Assembly: GCF_030272615.1 (NCBI RefSeq)
Contig: NC_081407.1
Coordinates: 139,752,897-139,816,896, forward strand
Reading direction: 5' to 3'
Length of the DNA stretch: 64,000 bases
From: Cryptomeria japonica
Lineage: Eukaryota; Streptophyta; Pinopsida; Cupressales; Cupressaceae
The notes under the pieces were generated by a model. It was not told the DNA's origin. It made no database searches and worked only from the letters and a program-made list of their open reading frames with translations. Each line of letters opens with the position of its first letter. Position 1 is the first letter of the stretch. This document shows positions 24,541-37,439 of the stretch, piece after piece. The translations under genes and the position numbers were made by a program.

Positions 24541-26210
24541 TTGAAAAAAGTTGGTCGAACTGAGTGTACTTTCGCCATGGTCCTTGACTTTTTTCCCAAA
24601 GTTTTGGGAGACGGAATTGACTGTATTTTTCTGCTCAAATCTAAAAAATCGGCATACTTTATCAATTTTAACACCCTCCAAGGTCAAACACAAACTCAAA
24701 ATTCATCAAATTCAAATCTTAAAATTAATTTTCATCAAAAGGTCCTAATTTTAGATCTTCTTTTCCAGCAAATTCAGATTTTAATTAAGAGACTTTCAAT
24801 GGAAATTAATAAATTGGATTTACTTGCTCTTTCGCATATGATTACATTGATTTTTGCATATATTTACTACAATCATGTGTCAGATAAGAGTTTCTTTCAT
24901 TTCATGTTGCTCCTCTTTATTCATAGCACTTGTTCATATTATGTTGTTAGGATTTCCAAATTATTTTCTTTTCAATTAGATCTCAAAGCTTTCATGTATC
25001 ATTTATGTTACATTATGGTGATGTTGTTAACAAAATACATTTCCTATGTTAATCACCTTAAGGATTTTATAGGTCCTAAACCTAAAGATCCTAACCCTTG
25101 TACCTCTCCCAGGGTATCTTATGTGGATGATATGACACCTAATTCTTTAACCAATGCTCTCTTTAAACAAGTGCAAGCATTGGAAAGTGACAAGGACCCA
25201 TCTTCTTTTACACATACCCTTGAGCAAGGGGGGCAAAATCAAAACATCATTATTTCTACATCTTTAGATCCTCCTTAATCTCCTAAGACCTATCTTCAAC
25301 ATCAAATTATATGTAGGGAGGATGATGTCATGCATTTTATTCATGACCTTTTCCCTCGCATAGAAATAACTAAAAATGAGCTTTTAGATGATGAATATGT
25401 TCCTCCTCAATCTCCTAAAGAGGATAATCTTGATGAAGGAAAGGAGATTGTCATTTCACATGATACTCCTTCATCTACAAATCCTTTTCTTCCTCCTTAC
25501 ACATCAGATTTCAAAGAAATTCATGATCTTGTTCCTCCATCTAGTCAATTGCAATATTCTTATAGTCGTGGCTTTAATATCATCACAAAACAAGGTTTTA
25601 AAGGATAAGGAATTGGTAAATTTGAGCATGGAATTCGTGTCCCTATAAATCCTCCCACACAAACTACTACAAGAGGCCTAGGAAATTGTACCCCTCTTTC
25701 TATGGATGAATTTTTTAGGCTCCAAAACTTTAAAACCATTTTCAAAGACAACAAATCAAAAGAACCCGTAAGAATGCTTCTTCTTCCAAATGTCCTTTTT
25801 ATTCATTCGATCAAACCCATGATCACAATGTTGATGATTGCCCTTATTTTCAAAAATCTATTCAAGACACCATAAATAGTGGCAAAATTAGAATTGTGGA
25901 TAATGAAACTTCCTATCCTAACAAACCCTCTCCTTTATGTCAAGATGATATTAACCATCCTGACAGATTAGCTGCAAGAATCTATTGGAGATTGAAATAT
26001 GATAAGAACATTTCCTTTCCTCCTCAAAATAAAAATAAAAATCTTAAGCAAGTGAAAGGTATTGAATATTGAGATTTTCATGATTCATATTCACATTCTC
26101 TTGGAAAATGTTATGCATTTAAGAAATTTGTTCAATTGCAATATGATCTTGCACAAATTTGTCTCACAATAGATCTAGTTGTATCTCTTGGTAAAAACAT
26201 AGTGCCTTAG
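24541..26210 (+). pseudogene. Broken gag-like ORF with G-patch and zinc-finger-like remnants
   Basis: The frame 24541-25278 is open for 245 codons but has no recognised domain. It ends with acidic, Ser/Thr-rich text (KPKDPNPCTSPRVSYVDDMT). A second piece, 25330-25608, runs into YSRGFNIITKQGFKG, then a stop, then GIGKFEHGIRVPIN, which looks like a decayed G-patch. The intact Tat polyprotein at 53428-60906 has the equivalent GKGFKILQRFGYDGKSPLGL. From about 25750 another frame reads CPFYSFDQTHDHNVDDCPYF followed by a QDTINSGKIRI tail, resembling the CX2HX4HX4C finger and helix of that gag. Stops and frame changes make it non-functional. Confidence 0.55.
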
Positions 26211-26976
26211 CACTTCTTTTCCCTTCATGTTGCTCTTCACCCCATGACATAGCTAGCCCATTTAACGGGAGCTCTTTATCATTTGTTGTGGTATTATTTC
26301 AATTTTACTACTTTGGGGCAGCAACATGAAGCCCATTTTCCTTCTTCTTTCTATATACTTGTCTTTGTCTTTGTGCATTATTCATTATTAGATCTCCTTT
26401 CTTGCATTGTGTTGTTCTTATGTGAGAAGGTAATTGTTCTTTGGTTTTCCACTTTGCTTAGAGAGAAGTTTATTTAATAAGTAATGCACCTCTTCTCTTT
26501 CTTTCATTCTCTTGGAAAACATATATTTTCTATGGTTTTGATTATTCTCAAGCACGATATGCCTCCTTGCATGGAATGATCTCTCAAGAAGTGCATATTC
26601 CTTCCTTTAGAGAATTTGTTCAATTAGGAAGGCATATCACTTGAAAATAAACACCATTGGAAACTGTGTACCCCTTTTCCCCTTGTACTTCTTACTTGGG
26701 GGCCAAGGATTTTCACTCCTATCCCTTTCTTTCTATCTCGTCTATCACTATTTCCTTTAGGGGCTGTATTTTTCATATATGCTTAATCCTCCTTGGGGAA
26801 TATTTGATACCTTTTCTTCCTTTCAATGATTACCACTTCTTGAGATGTGCATTTTACATATACTAATGTCTTTTCTTGCATGCATTTATGAAAGTAAATT
26901 ATGCATTTGATTATGTTAATCTATCTCTATAAGATTGTGTACATTCTTCTTATTGTCCCTACACTTGGGGGGAAAT

Positions 26977-26978
<2 letters not shown>

Positions 26979-27041
<63 letters not shown>

Positions 27042-27062
27042 ATCTATCTATCTATCTATCTA
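26979..27062 (+). repeat. (CT)n microsatellite running into (CTAT)n
   Basis: About 28 TC/CT dinucleotides without interruption, followed by several TATC tetranucleotides. It lies in the interior of the non-autonomous Tat-like element. Confidence 0.95.
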
Positions 27063-27637
27063 AGGATCCACTCTTTCCCATGTGGTGGATGGTGTGAGTT
27101 ATATTACTTGATGTCATTCCTTGTGTGGAATTGTTGTTATTCACTCAAGGGTTCTCTCTTATACAAGAGGTGTAATTATTTGACTACAACCTCTTTCACA
27201 TTTGGTAATGTACATCTATGATAAATTCACCCATCCCTCTGGGAGCTAAAAGTGAGTCATCCCTCATCAAGAATCCCTTTCACCTAAGAATAGGAGGAAG
27301 GATTGAATTCTTGTTCTAGAATATGTTATATTTGTCTAAGACAATTCCTCTTGGAGGGAGATGTCTTTTTTAACAAAGAACTCTTCTCCTCCAAGGATCT
27401 CCTTTACACTTACAACAAGATATCTCTTTTCAACTATCTTATCCTTGCTTGAAGATTATTCCCTCTCTTGCTTGGATCTATGAAATTGTTGCATAAATGG
27501 ATATCTTCTTTGTGTTGAAGGTAGTTATCCTTGCTCTACTTTCCTTAAGATATCAACATTAGCCTATGTTGACATCTTAAGGGGGCGGGGGGGCACCCAC
27601 ACTGCTCCTTTCTACTATACTTTTCTTGTGCATTGTA

Positions 27638-27895
27638 CAACGGGAAATTCTTGGAACCAGAGGGAATCCTCTTAGAGAAATATGTTGTCACTTTTATCTT
27701 GTATAGTAGGTCATTCTCGGAAGTAGAGCATAGACTCTTAGAGCGAGATGACGCTACTTTTTTCTGGTACAATGGGTCATTCTCGGAACCAAAGCACAAA
27801 CTCTTAGAGAGAGATGATGCCACTTTTCTCCTATGTGGGGTGGTTATTCTCGGAACCAGAGCACAAACTCTTAGAGAGAGATATCAAGCCTTTCT
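27638..27895 (+). repeat. 67-bp tandem repeat, about four copies
   Basis: The unit centres on CATTCTCGGAACCARAGCAC followed by AAACTCTTAGAGAGAGATGA and a variable CYACTTTT...TGG part. Starts are near 27648, 27709, 27776 and 27843, a spacing of about 61-67 bp. The repeat gives a periodic 166-residue frame (27633-28133), which looks fortuitous. It is inside the Tat-like element, between the (CT)n tract and the 3' LTR. Confidence 0.8.
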
Positions 27896-28590
27896 TGACA
27901 CTTGTACTATACATTCTCTACAGGTTGTAGCGTACTCGGGCATAGACTCATATGAGGCACTTCGAACCTCACTTGCACACATGCACTTGAGGTTGGGTGG
28001 AACTAACAGTATTCTCACTCTCCTCCTTTACATGGATCACCCCGACAGACTCTGGGGGCTATATTTCCATGTCCTTCTCTCCATGGATCACCTAGTTTTA
28101 GGGGCAAGATGTCCATGGTTTCTCTCTTGTTAGCCTTTCTTCTCATGGATCACCAAAGTGTGTATTCATGTCCTCTCTCTCCTTCCTCTCATGAACCCAT
28201 AGTTTTTCTATTGATGGTTCATGAATGATGTCAACTTTTCTCTTTTATGTGATCGCTTGTGTTTATGTGATGGCATTGGTCTTTGTGTCCTGATTAGTTA
28301 TTGAGACATCTGAGTATCGAGGTCTCTTCGGCTAGTTGGTTTGTCGTCTTGTGTATGTCATGTGTCTTTCACGCTTTGTCTTGTGTTGTTTGTCTCGTTC
28401 TTTTTTTTTGTGTGCTCTTGCATATGTTTGAGTGAGTTAAGATCCTAATATTGGGGGCTTTGTTCCTCAAGATTAGTGACTTCTTATACTCTTTGTGGTA
28501 TTGCTTTGCATCTCTCATCTTCATCTCTATTTCTTCTACTTTACCGACAGTATTGGCATAAGCCATACTCTCGCTAAAGTGGGGGCTAAA

Positions 28591-29794
28591 TGTAGTGTCA
28601 TAAAATTGCGACCTTAGCAATTTTAACCACATTTGAGGTCCTCACCTTGGCGACGACACCCTCCTTCCTAACTAAGACCCCTTTCTGCACTTTTACCCTT
28701 GGGTTCTTCCTTGCTCAGGCCCTGTTCCTACCTCTAGACTCTGTTCGGGCCCCAAAATAGGGCAAGACGGGGGCGTGGTGCCCCTGTCCTCCCTAGGATA
28801 GGGGCATGGCGCCCCTATCCCCACCTCCTTAGGGTGGCCCTAAGATGGGTCTGCCCGGTCCCCTATGCATAATCTGACTTCGTGGTTTGCAATTCTTATT
28901 TGTCAGCCTTTAGTGATTGAGAATTAATCCTTGAGGCATGTATAAAAGGACATTCAATTCCCTCATTTGAGGGGGGGGGGAACAAATGATAAGGTTGAGA
29001 GACATAAGGATACAACACAGGTCTTCATTGTCTTCATCAAGCATTCAAGTATTCAGGTCTTCTCCATTCATCCATTGGAGCAGTATTACAACATTCATTT
29101 GCAAGCATGTGTGTGTGTTAGGGTTTTATCATGTCACATGCCATTTCATGCAACAATTGTGATTACATTCAAGAAGCAAAGCAATCATCATCGACAAATT
29201 GCAGATCTACAAGGTATACATTTCCATTGTTTACATTCAAGCATTTGCAATTACTTTCTTTCAAGGTTGATTCCTTAACTGGGGTTTTACTGAGGCAAAC
29301 CCTATCCACAACCATTCTTCCCTTCTTTTTTATGTGTAGGTTGCAGGTGCGCAACTTTATTTTTAGATTTGGACTCCATTGGCAGAGGTAGAAAAACCCT
29401 ATTCATTTTGCAAAATTTTCAAAGGACCATGTACACATTCGCTACGGTCCCAATGAATTTTCTCCATATTTGTAGGGTAGATTCTTATCAATCTAATTAT
29501 CTTAGATATGAAGTTACAACGCGATCCCAAACCGATAGCTCTTCATTTCACTCATTTTCTCTCTTTGTTCCACATAGTCAACAAGTCAACTTTCCTATTT
29601 ACAAAAGAGGGCAAAACACACTTCAACCCTTGCAATCCTCTTGGAATTCACATCCTTGCCTCCCTTGGATTTGGATCTAGTGGATTCAAGGCCCTCTTTT
29701 GAATGTAAAGTTACTCCCAAGTGAAAATCATCCTAATGACTTCCTTTCTCTCTCATAGGTGGGGAGTCACTAGGGTTCAATTTTCCACTTTACA
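28591..29794 (+). repeat. 3' LTR of the 22965-29794 element
   Basis: 1204 bp, TGTAGTGTCATAAAATTGCG to CCACTTTACA. It is preceded directly by a purine-rich tract, AAAGTGGGGGCTAAA. TATAAAAGG lies near 28939, and a poly-G run GGGGGGGGGG near 28971. Confidence 0.9.
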
Positions 29795-29885
29795 TCCATG
29801 TGTCTTAGTTTATCCTTTAGAAACTCCATTCTATATCATATTAGGGGTAATATATTTAGTGAAAAAAGAAGGCTCATGTATATCT

Positions 29886-31129
29886 TGTTGGATTGGTGTA
29901 AGGGACCAGGATATTGAGAGGGGGAGGGGTGAATCAGTATATCAAACTCATCAATTAAGCATATCAACCAAGAAATAGTAAATGCAAAATGAACATGAAA
30001 AACACAACCACAAATGGAACACAAAATTTTATATGTGGAAAACCCAAATGGGAAAAACTATAGAGAGTGTTAACTCTCAATAGAATATAGCTAGTTATAT
30101 GGTATTTACAAAAGGGTGGCTCACTGCCAAATTAAAAAAATGTCTCACTGCTAGATTGCTCACTGCAAGATTACAAAAGCGACTTATTGTCAGAATGATC
30201 ACTACAATAGGAATGATTGAAGTGAAGAAAGTTGCATCTCCAAATGCATTAGATTAGTTCCAAGTTAAGCTTAGATTACAATTCACAAACCCTACAACAA
30301 GTTTGGTGAAATATCTCTATACAACTTATCCACAAGCACCTGTAGCAGATATGTTGAACAATTATTGCAACAATGTCTACACTCTGATTCAACACCAACT
30401 TCCTTCGCTGTTCGTAACATTCACTACATGCTCTATTATTTTCTTCTTGTTATTTTTGCACACATCTCTATATTTATATCTATATCCATATCCATATCAT
30501 ACACTTCTATATATATATCAGAAAGCTTGCACACTAGGATAATAGGTTGGCCTAGCTCAACACGTTATCCAATAGAGACTTAAACTTAATCATGATAATA
30601 AATTTGGTCTCCACATGATATCTACACACTTCTCTTTTACCCAACTCATTCATCGATGCGTATACCTTAATTACCGGAATGGGACAAGGGTCATCCAGAC
30701 CCATAGATACTGACCCATAAACACAAAAATCCAAACATAACATCTCCAAACTCCAAAATGCATAACATATATACCGAACCTCAAGACATGAAGAGATACA
30801 TATGCCATAACCAAAATAGTTGTTATGGGAACACATAACTGATACCGAGACCGATGAGAACACAACTCAAAATTTTGGAGATAAGAATCTTCCAAAAATG
30901 ACTCTATTAGATCAACTGCATCTTACTGCACCACATCCCATAACAATACCAGAACACAAATCACCTACTCATAACAAAAACTACACACACCAACTACTCA
31001 CAACACTGCACACAACATCCAATCCAAACCGGATAACTGGTTTAACGTCAATATATTGCATATACCATCCGGATCAAACCGAATAACTGGTTTGACATCA
31101 TTGACAACAATATTCACACAAGTCTAACA
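29886..31129 (-). repeat. 3' LTR of the minus-strand 29886-35805 element
   Basis: Left copy in window coordinates, 1244 bp. It shares with 34543-35805 the block ATATCAAACTCATCAATTAA, GAACATGAAAAACACAACCA and GGAAAAAC, then TATCCACAAGCAC and repeated AACTGGTTTGACATCA words near its right end. A G-rich GAGAGGGGGAGGGGTGAATC lies near its left end. Confidence 0.9.
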
Positions 31130-33170
31130 ATCTCCCCCTTTGTCATTGATAGAAAAACATATAAAAAACATATCTGCATACAACTCAACTCCCCCTAACT
31201 CATATATCTCCTTAATTCCAAAAGTCACAATCCTTTTTAAATCCAAAATCCACAATCCTTTCTCCCTCTTTGACATCAAGGACAAAGGATGCCTTTGATG
31301 AAAAAGAAAAGAAAGAAGAGGAATATATATACAACCGCAAAAAGACAATGTCAAAAACTGAGTACCAAACCTAAAGAACCTTCAATTTCTCTTCTTCAAA
31401 AAGGTAAGCTTTTACTTCTCCTTTAGTTTTGGAAGAAGAACCTCCCAAGAATTCACAGCCAATTTAATGCCAACTGAAAGACTCTTGCACTCCATTAGAA
31501 AATCAACAACATGGGAAAAATTATCTAGAGTAGATGGATTTTGCTCATTCTCAACTGCACTGCCAAGCAATGCTGAAAAAATGCTCCAACTTTACCTCAA
31601 CAATCTCTTTCACTTTCCAAAACACATTCACAAAGTCTTCTCGCTGCTTCTACCAATATAAGAGTTCTTAATCTTTTTCTCCACTCACCATCCCTGTTAT
31701 CTAGAAAATCAAAATATTTACCCAATGAACTTAATTCATCTTCAGTGGCATCAATTTTGACTTTATGCTATAATGCAGATGCTAGCCATGAGATACAATA
31801 CCTGTACACTCTGCTAGCATTGCAGATACAATCTCTCATTTCCTCAATGCATATAGATAGATATTTATTTGCATCAACACATTCCTTCAATAGATTCTGC
31901 ATATCAAATTCTTTTTCCTCTTAATCTCCAACCTCAACAGATTGCTCAGATAAATTCTCCTTAAGAATTTCACAAAGAGACCCCAGAAGCAAATTACTGA
32001 TATCTTCAATGCTGATACTATTTCGAACCAAGTGATTCATCAAAATATTTTTAGTTCTATCAAACTCAACATGAGCCAGCCACATCTTACCGATCTTTCT
32101 AATTCCATCAATACTGCCAACCATCTCCAACAAATTTGATTCATCATATGATTCTCTAGCTTCTTGATCTGCAACGACCAATTCTCCTTTAGCTACATGA
32201 GACTTCGGATCCTCAATTACTACAATATCTTCTTCTCTCCGATCTTTCTTGCATTTTTTATATATTTAGAAACACCCCTAGGAGTAGATTGTCTTCTTTT
32301 CTTCTTTCTAGAGGAAGAACCTCCAAAACTAGTAACAAGAGATACTAGACCACACTCCACATGTTCAGGAAAGACCTAAAAGATACATTGTGTGCTTCCT
32401 CTTTGTTGTCTAAACTATTCAGATACCTAAAGATTTGTCTTGCAACCGGAGCACTAGACTCCCATAACAGTTTCTTTAGCCAAAAGGGATCCCAGACAAA
32501 ACATGACCAAACAAACAAGCAATGATCCAAACCGGAAGGGGTAATTCTGCTGTTTTGACATCTTAATGTTTTCTTACAATAATTCCTTTAATAATTCACA
32601 CAAGTCAAATGATTTGTCTTCCATCACAAGCATATGTGCCATATACAAAGTAATTGTTGAAGTGGCACCTTCCCTAATCTTGAAATAGACCTTATAAGAA
32701 ATGTCGTAAGAAACATACCTTACAACATGATTGATGATCTGATCAATGATTAATTCTCGCTGATCGTCTTTTACGCCAGTTAGAGTTTCCACTTCTTTGT
32801 TCTTAATCGACTTCTTAGCCAGAACATCTCCATTTTCGCATAAGCTAGTGATAACCGAGATAATCTCCTTCGTGCTTGGATAGGGTTTATCTAACACGAT
32901 GTCATTCTATACTCGACTAAGGATCACTCTAATAACTTCTGCATCATCAAACCAAGGGAATTCGGTCCATATATTTAGACCGTTGTTCTGAAATTCCTTC
33001 ACTCTTTGTAACTCAACATCACTCAGACTGGTTTCTACATTTATGATTTTCTCCGAGTCAAATTCATCCAAGAAAACTCTTTCCAAAACATGAAACTCTA
33101 TGCTGCTTGATTCTTCGACGATCATCTTTCCTTCCATGCTCACTTGCTCTGATCTCTTGCTCTGTTGCTC
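31130..33170 (-). pseudogene. Second ORF (unknown protein) of the copia-like element
   Basis: Minus-strand frames 33143-32907 and 32897-32574 are separated by one stop and read as one protein. It runs from MSMEGKMIVEESSSIEFHVL to DKSFDLCELLKELL, continues in broken form as YPFRFGSLLVCLVMF, then as APVARQIFRYLNSLD (near 32450) and LARVEFDRTKN-like text near 32100. No catalytic motif or known family was recognised. The same succession of motifs occurs at 45900-46650 in the other copia-like element, so this is a shared, element-encoded protein occupying the place of pol. The present copy is inactivated by stops. Membrane segments are not evident. Confidence 0.5.
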
Positions 33171-33594
33171 TTATACTGTTCACAATACTCTCAAGCACAA
33201 TTGATATGACAATGAAAGAATGAATCCAAAATACCGATACTTATCTTGCCAAAAATATCTAGGGTTTTGTAGCCAAGAAATGTCTTGTCAATAATGTTAG
33301 CACAAACCTTCTATTATCAGATAACCTTCTCTAACTCAGTCATGCCAAATCAATGACATGATCCACTTAGACAGGGGAGAATAAAATATTTTTCCTTCAA
33401 AAGAGAGCTCCCCCTAAACCAAAGAAATATGCTCAGTTACTGGAGGAAGAGGTGCCTACAATGGATTCCGGTTTACCAGGCTCGCTTCCTTTGTTCACTT
33501 CCTTCTTTCTCCAAACCAATTTTTCCTTCTTCTTTGATTCATCATTCTTCATCACATTCTTCTCAATAGATTTCTCCACATTTCCATTTCCACA

Positions 33595-34480
33595 TTGATT
33601 AGCATAATGTTCGTACTGCTTACACTTGAAACAACTGACAACCTTCCTTGCAGAATTTACCAGATGAGATCTATATCTACATTGATTAGGCCTATGACCA
33701 TAGCCATTTCAAGTATGACAATATCCATGAAAGTTGTAATGCATTTTATCTGCTCCAACCGGATTATGATTTTGACTCATAGCATTGTTCCTACTGTGAT
33801 TTTCTTTATGACCAACCCTTTTATAACACTGAATGCTTCTACAGTTTGCAGCCTTATGTCCAAATTTATTGCATTGAAAATAATAACCATTAAAAGATGG
33901 GTACCTTTGAGCATTAGTTTGATGAACCGATGGCCTTCTTGCATTGATATTCTGATTTTGGGTCTTCCCTGCATCTTCTAATTTCTTCTCAGCTTCTGCT
34001 ATAACTTATTTGCTTTTGTCTTTGTCATTTAGATAAACACTCACCGAGTTGAAATCCAAGTCTAGTCTTGTCCAAATGAGATTTCTACATGATGATCGAA
34101 TCTTCTAGGAGCTTACTACAGTCAAGAAACTTATTCTCTGTTTTCAGCTTCTTCACCTCTTGTTCGAGCTTTTCACATTCCTTTGACTTTAGCTTGATTG
34201 ATTCTTTCAAGGTTTCCTATATCTTATCCTTCTCCTCAATCTTCTGCATTAGATCTTTAATAGTCTCATTTGCTTGCTTCAACTGATTTTTAACCTCCTT
34301 ATGCATCGATTTGAATTTCCAGATTTTCTCTCTCAGCATTTGCACACATTCATTTGCTACTTTCACATTCTCTTTCAATTCCTCATTCTTTGATTCAAAT
34401 TTCCAGATCTTCAAGAGCTACCTGCAAATCTTCATCCAACCAAAATTCTCTGGTCATGCACAAGGGTGCCATGATTCAAC
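33595..34480 (-). pseudogene. Decayed Gag with CCHC zinc knuckles
   Basis: On the minus strand the 34414-34217 frame is a coiled coil (NEELKENVKVANECVQ, then LKQANETIKDLMQKIEEKD), followed leftwards by CCHC-like pieces near 33900-33600. These include CNKFGHKAANC and further broken knuckles with C, H and C in register. This is the coiled-coil plus zinc-knuckle layout of the Gag at 47275-48099. Stops interrupt it. RNA binding and packaging would be its original role. Confidence 0.55.
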
Positions 34481-34534
34481 CCACATAGATCTCTCTCAAA
34501 CAGTTAAGCTTCCAAGAAAGGGACCAAATATTTG

Positions 34535-34542
34535 ATACCAAT
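34535..34542 (-). other. Primer-binding site for initiator tRNA-Met
   Basis: On the minus strand, just inside the 5' LTR, the sequence reads TTGGTATCAAA. TGGTATCA is the usual plant copia primer site complementary to the 3' end of initiator tRNA-Met. This fixes the element's orientation. Confidence 0.75.
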
Positions 34543-35805
34543 TATTGGATTGGTTGAAGGGACCTAAATACTAAGAGGTTGGGGGGGGGGGGTGTGAATC
34601 AGTATTCCCACAAATTCAAAAACTTCTTCAAATCTTAAACCTTTTACAGATATATCAAACTCATCAATTAAGCATATCAACCATGAAACAGTAAATGCAG
34701 AATGAACATGAAAAACACAACCACAAATGGAACACCGAATTTTATACGTGGAAACCCAAATGGGAAAAACCACAGAGAGTGTTAACTATCAAGAGAGTAT
34801 AACTAGTTATATGGTGTTTACAAAAAGGTGGCTCACTGCCAAATTACAAAAATGGCTCACTGCCAGACTTCTCACTGCAAGATTATAAAAGCGGCTTACT
34901 GTCGGAATACTCACTACAACAAGAATGATTGAACTAAATAAAGTTGCATCTCCAAATGCACGAGATTAGTTCCAAGTTAAGCTTAGATTACAATTCACAA
35001 ACCCTACAACAAACTTGGTGAAAGATCTTTGTACAACTTATCCACAAGCACTTGCAATAGATCCGTTGAAGGATTACTGCAACACTATCTGCACTCTAAT
35101 TCAACACCAACTGCGTTCGTTGTCTGTAACTCGCACTACATGCTCTACTACACTTGTCCATATCCATATCATACACTTCTACATATATACTGGAAAGCTT
35201 GCACACCAAGATAATATGTTGGCCTAGCCAACACATTATCCAATAGAGCCTTAAACTTAATTATGATAATCAAGGTGACCTCCACAATATCTCTACACAC
35301 TTCCCTTTTACCCAACTCATTCACCAACGCATATACCTTAATTAGAGAAATGGGGCAGAGATCATCCAAACCCATAGATACTAACCCACAAACACAAAAA
35401 TTCAAACATAACATCTCCAAACTCCAAAATGGATACCATAGATACCAAACCATGAGACATGAAGAGATACATCTTCCATAACCAAAATAGTTGATACCTA
35501 AACATGTAACTGATACCGGGACCAATGTGAACACAACTCAGAATTTCGGAGATAAAGATCTTCCAGAAATGACTCCATTAGATCAACTACATCTTACTGT
35601 ATCACATCCCATAACAATATACCAGAACATGCATCACCCGCTCATAGCAAAAACTGCACACACCAATTTCTCACAACACTACACATAACATGATGTGAAC
35701 CAAACCAGATAACTGGTTTGACATCAATATACTACACATACCATCCAGACCAAATTGGATAACTGGTTTGACATCAATGACAACAATATTTACACAAGTC
35801 TAAGA
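34543..35805 (-). repeat. 5' LTR of the minus-strand 29886-35805 element
   Basis: Right copy, 1263 bp. It carries a run of 12 G near 34583-34594 followed by TGTGAATCAGT. The left copy has a shorter, interrupted G tract in the same place. It also contains an extra stretch absent from the left copy (AAATTCAAAAACTTCTTC near 34613-34645). Confidence 0.88.
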
Positions 35806-35810
35806 TATCT

Positions 35811-37430
35811 TTATATTCAAACTCATCATTTAAATTTTTTTCACTATACTACATACATTGGCTATCATTTTGAACTTTTTAAAGATACATAATTGAGATT
35901 AAAAAGTACAATTCTTATTACTTCATATTCAACATTATCTTAGTTTTTAGATTCGATCAACAAATGGAACTACAACTAAGGGGTTCCAAATCTTATCCTC
36001 ACTTGAACTAGATACTTTTATACCTTCTTATTCTTAGGATTTTTAAATTTGTAAATTAAGATAGTTGATTTTAACATGTCTATGTTTTTTTTTGAAAAAA
36101 GAAGATAAATCGGAACACCCAATTCATTTATTTTATAGGTGATAAAATATCATTTAATGATATTTCAATAGAATCCAAATATTTTTTGAATAATTTAATG
36201 ATATCAATTGACTAAATTCATTTGGGAATGGGATGATTTAACATCCTTGGTCTTTATCACCTCTTCCAAAGGCTTGAGCAATCAAGAAAAAAAGAACCAA
36301 AAAAGTGCAGGTATATTATAAACTACAATCCCTCTAGGAGAGGAGTGAAAATAAGCCTCCTCCATCTAGATAGTAGAAACCTGAGGTAGAGTCCTACAAA
36401 TTCTTGGTGATAATTCTCCATTGTATACTATCACTCTTAAGACAAATAATTTTTTTATACACATATTGACATACAAAGTCATTTATATACCCCAAACAAA
36501 TATAGGAAGAACATCTTTACTCAAAAATATAAAAAATATTCATAACATTTCAAAAGCATTAATAGGAATAATTTTCAACGCAAAATGCATGTTATCTCTA
36601 CCAAATCAATCTTTTTTGAACTCTCAATTCTCATTAATACTAGCTCCTTCAAGAATGGTGACTTTTTCATCTAACACCAATATATTTCTAATATTTATCA
36701 CCTCCATCTTTCCCATTGTTGGTATCAATCTCACTCACATTATTATAGGAATGAGATATCCCTAAAAAAAATGTAACACTTCCTTCTCAAAGCTCAAAAT
36801 CTCATGATAAGACTGGACCTATGAATAACTAAAGAAAATAAGTGATAGGGATTAACCTAACCAAAACTTTCAAATAAAAAATTTGAGTAGATAAACTAAT
36901 TAAACTAATTGAAATCTAAGGAAGAAGAAATCACAAGCCATGAAGGAAATGATTATCTTCTTCCCCCAATTTTTCATGTTTATGACATAAGTTCTTCAAA
37001 AATGATATTCCATATAATTCTTTTAGAGGTGAAAAATGAAGTGTAAATGTTGAGATTAAATCTTTCAGCTAATGAATTGATACCTAAGCCTTAATAAATA
37101 AATTATGTTATCCCACATAAATAGAGGTTGTCAATACAATTTGATAAAAAATTATACCTATTAGTCATTAAATGGACAAGAAATTTGGTTCATGGAGTGC
37201 TAGTGTTCCCCTTTGATTGCCTATATTATAAGCCATCCCCTTTTATTTTTGATAATATTAACTTATCACACCCTTACATTGTTGGAGTGGATGCTCACAT
37301 CAAATTGTAATAATTCTTTGGATCACCTTTGTAGATTGAGTTCTTAGTTGGTGAAGGTGATATTTTTCATATTTAGCTAAACGTTCACATCCTTGGCTAG
37401 ATCTTTAACAAAATATAGCTATAAGGCTTT
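35811..37430. other. AT-rich region without recognised genes
   Basis: No domain, LTR terminus or long frame was recognised on either strand. The frame 36421-36765 (114 codons) has unremarkable, isoleucine-rich composition and no supporting feature. It could be diverged retroelement DNA. Confidence 0.45.
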
Positions 37431-37439
37431 ACATAGTTC

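Larger units (their letters stand above)
22960..29799 (+). mobile_element. Complete non-autonomous Tat-like LTR retrotransposon (target duplication TCCAT)
   Basis: Two direct LTRs (22965-24141 and 28591-29794) start TGTAGTGTCATAAAATTGC and end CCACTTTACA. TCCAT lies at 22960-22964 and 29795-29799. A primer-binding-like TGGTGAACCCGATGTG begins 3 nt after the 5' LTR. A polypurine-like AAAGTGGGGGCTAAA ends at 28590. The 4.4-kb interior carries only a broken gag-like region with a G-patch remnant (24541-26210), a long (CT)n tract and a 67-bp tandem repeat. No RT, RNase H or integrase was seen. It was presumably mobilised by proteins of an autonomous Tat element; that is inference. Confidence 0.9.
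29881..35810 (-). mobile_element. Complete pol-less copia-like LTR element, minus strand (target duplication TATCT)
   Basis: Direct LTRs at 29886-31129 and 34543-35805; TATCT at 29881-29885 and 35806-35810. On the minus strand the 5' LTR is the right copy. It is followed by TTGGTATCAAA, which matches the initiator-tRNA-Met primer site TGGTATCA. The left (3') LTR is preceded by AAAGGGGGAGATTG, a typical polypurine tract. Terminal bases of the right LTR have mutated (CA to TA at one end, ACA to AGA at the other). The interior encodes a decayed CCHC Gag and a second protein, with no RT, RNase H or integrase recognised. It sits 81 bp to the right of the Tat-like element's target duplication. Confidence 0.88.

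Noticed and set aside
27633-28133. 166-codon + strand frame with periodic residues
   Set aside because: Its periodicity is that of the 67-bp DNA tandem repeat in the non-autonomous element; no domain and no start context.
35811-37430. Possible continuation of the minus-strand LINE beyond the inserted elements
   Set aside because: Joining the flanks across the two insertions (22959 to 29800-29880 to 35811) gives no recognisable endonuclease text, so the link could not be supported.
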